Source: Cocos nucifera
Lineage: Eukaryota; Streptophyta; Magnoliopsida; Arecales; Arecaceae
DNA length: 64,000 bases
Reading direction: 5' to 3'
Assembly (NCBI GenBank): GCA_006176705.1
Contig: QRFJ01000085.1
Location: 1,263,523 to 1,327,522, forward strand
Part shown: piece after piece, positions 62,655-64,000 of the stretch
How positions within the stretch are numbered: position 1 is the stretch's first letter
Layout: every line of letters begins with the position of its first letter
The notes under the pieces: model-generated
What the model was told of the DNA's origin: nothing
What the model saw: only the letters and a program-made list of their open reading frames with translations
Database searches by the model: none
Program-made: the position numbers and the translations under genes

Positions 62655-64000
62655 GTTGATGATGTCGAGAGATGATCGATCTCCTTGTTATTCCTCTCCT
62701 ATTGGTGGTTCTAGTTGCGGCCGTGCCTTTGGCCAATCTACTCTTACTTCAGGCCGACGTCTAAGGAATCGACCTAGCCGATCTCTTCTAATGAGCTTCT
62801 CAATTTCATCTTGGAGCTAAATATATTTTTCAGTATCGTGACCGTGGTCACCATGGTAGAGACAGTACTTGCTTTAATTATGCTTGTTTGGAGGAGATCG
62901 TAATTCTTCTTATCTTGGTAGTTGATTTTTAATTTTCATAAGAATCTGAATTTTAGAAGCATTAAGGAGGGCATAGTTGTGGAACCTTCTAGGGGGAGAA
63001 CTTCTTCGCACCCTTTTGTCGGAGCTTTTTTGACAATGAGCTTGAGAAGGAGTTCAGGCTCGCTTGTGCTTGGAGGGAGTCCGTAAGTGCGGTCGAACTT
63101 AATTTGGTCCAAAATTAGCAATGGATCTATTAGACTGGCCCATCCGTCGCTCTCCTACGGCTTCTTCATCCTTCAACTTGAAGGCTTCTTCCATACGGGC
63201 ATATTCCTCAGTCCGAGCTAGCAGATCGACAGTTTCTAGAGTACTTCTTCTTCAGAGAGAACAATAAGTCATTCTTCCGAAGGTCGCCCTTGAGTGTGGC
63301 CATTGCAACGGACTGGTCCAGGTCTTGGACCTCCAATGCAGCAGCATTAAACTGGATGATATAAGCTCAGATGGATTCTCTCTTCTTCTACTTGATATTC
63401 ATCAAAAAATTCGAACCTCAGTACGAACATCGGCTACTGATGAAGTGAGCCATAAACTGATGGCTCATCTAGTCAGAGGAGAAGATTGTACCTAACCTCA
63501 ATGTCGAGTCCTAGTTTCTTGCTGCTTCCTTCAAGGTAGATGGAAAAGCTCGGCATAAGATGACGTTTGATGCATCATGGAGCAGCATCATGATCTGAAA
63601 GGCCTCCAGATGATCGATCGATTAAAGATTCTATCGTAGCTTTCAAATTGGGGGAGCTTGAAGTTTGATGGAATGGGCTCTTGCATAATTCGAGGAGAGA
63701 AAGAGGGATCGGTGTAGACGTCATCATGGTGAGCTGGAGCGACGTGATAGAGTTTCTCGATCCATCGATCCATCTCCTATAATTTTTAATCGAGGATGTC
63801 ATCTCGATCGTAGATCTTGAAAGGCTTTCGATTGTAGATGGGGAAGGTCTCTTCTGAAGAAAAATCATGATCTGAACATGGATCCTCTGCTCTCTATTTT
63901 TTTTTCCCAGGGGGATGGGTATGCTAACCCAAGTGTTCCTTCTTGGAATCGATTTTTAATATCTCGATGGTGGATTTTCTTATAGAACCGCCATCGGAGG
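62655..64000 (-). pseudogene. gag of element F (partial, cut by window edge)
   Basis: 63575-63868 in shifted frames matches the capsid region of E (HHDDVYTDPSFSPRIMQEP, FKLPQFESYD). The zinc-knuckle region lies near 62830-62880. The start codon, primer site and third LTR are beyond the window. Confidence 0.8.

Larger units (their letters stand above)
54592..64000 (-). mobile_element. Elements E and F: tandem LTR-internal-LTR-internal array, pol-less Tat-like
   Basis: Reading on the plus coordinate: LTR (54592-56278), internal E (56279-59517), LTR (59518-61120), internal F (61121-64000, runs off the window). All parts face the minus strand. Each internal part has the polypurine side, a 63-bp array, an integrase tail and gag in the same order. 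The middle LTR serves both units with no target duplication on either side, so this is one recombinant array, not two insertions. The left flank of the array is GCTAT; its partner should lie right of a third LTR outside the window. Confidence 0.88.

Overview
This is nuclear DNA of a flowering plant. The host-type genes belong to plant families: an F-box protein with an F-box-associated domain, a plastid-type geranylgeranyl diphosphate synthase relic, an RBR E3 ligase relic and a small tail-anchored protein. The rest is mostly LTR retrotransposons of the Ty3/gypsy Tat type and Ty1/copia. The overall look suggests a monocot, perhaps a palm, but that is inference. There are no rRNA genes, CRISPR arrays or prokaryotic operons.

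Layout. 1-15443: a decayed minus-strand Tat-like element (A) interrupted by a plus-strand, pol-less relative (B, 5228-11267) with a perfect 5-bp target duplication. 15444-17200: a small gene island holding the 3' end of an RBR E3 ligase pseudogene, cut at the LTR border, and an apparently intact two-exon gene for a 212-residue tail-anchored protein. 17200-22350: AT-rich DNA, then a foldback-like element whose inverted arms enclose a 21-bp minisatellite, itself split by a small pol-less LTR element (C). 22600-28600: an F-box gene with a probable long 5' UTR intron holding a hairpin MITE and a tRNA-derived SINE. 30760-33880: a Mutator-like transposase relic next to a second 21-bp AT-rich minisatellite. 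33885-35233: a geranylgeranyl diphosphate synthase pseudogene carrying a hAT-type MITE. 38517-47468: the best preserved Tat-like element (D), with LTRs, gag, protease, reverse transcriptase, two RNase H domains and integrase, but with several frameshifts. 47473-54591: a decayed Ty1/copia element. 54592-64000: a tandem LTR-internal-LTR-internal array (E/F) of pol-less Tat-like elements inserted in the copia reverse transcriptase.

How the parts relate. A, B, C, D, E and F share LTR end sequences, the gag amino end, the integrase tail and characteristic tandem arrays between integrase and the 3' LTR. A and D have the full gag-pol layout. B, C and E/F have lost protease to integrase core through deletions joining the gag end to the integrase tail, so they would depend on a partner such as D for enzymes. 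E and F share one deletion junction; B and C have others. The arrays are built of short inverted repeats. The only genes likely to make functional host protein are the F-box gene and the tail-anchored protein gene.
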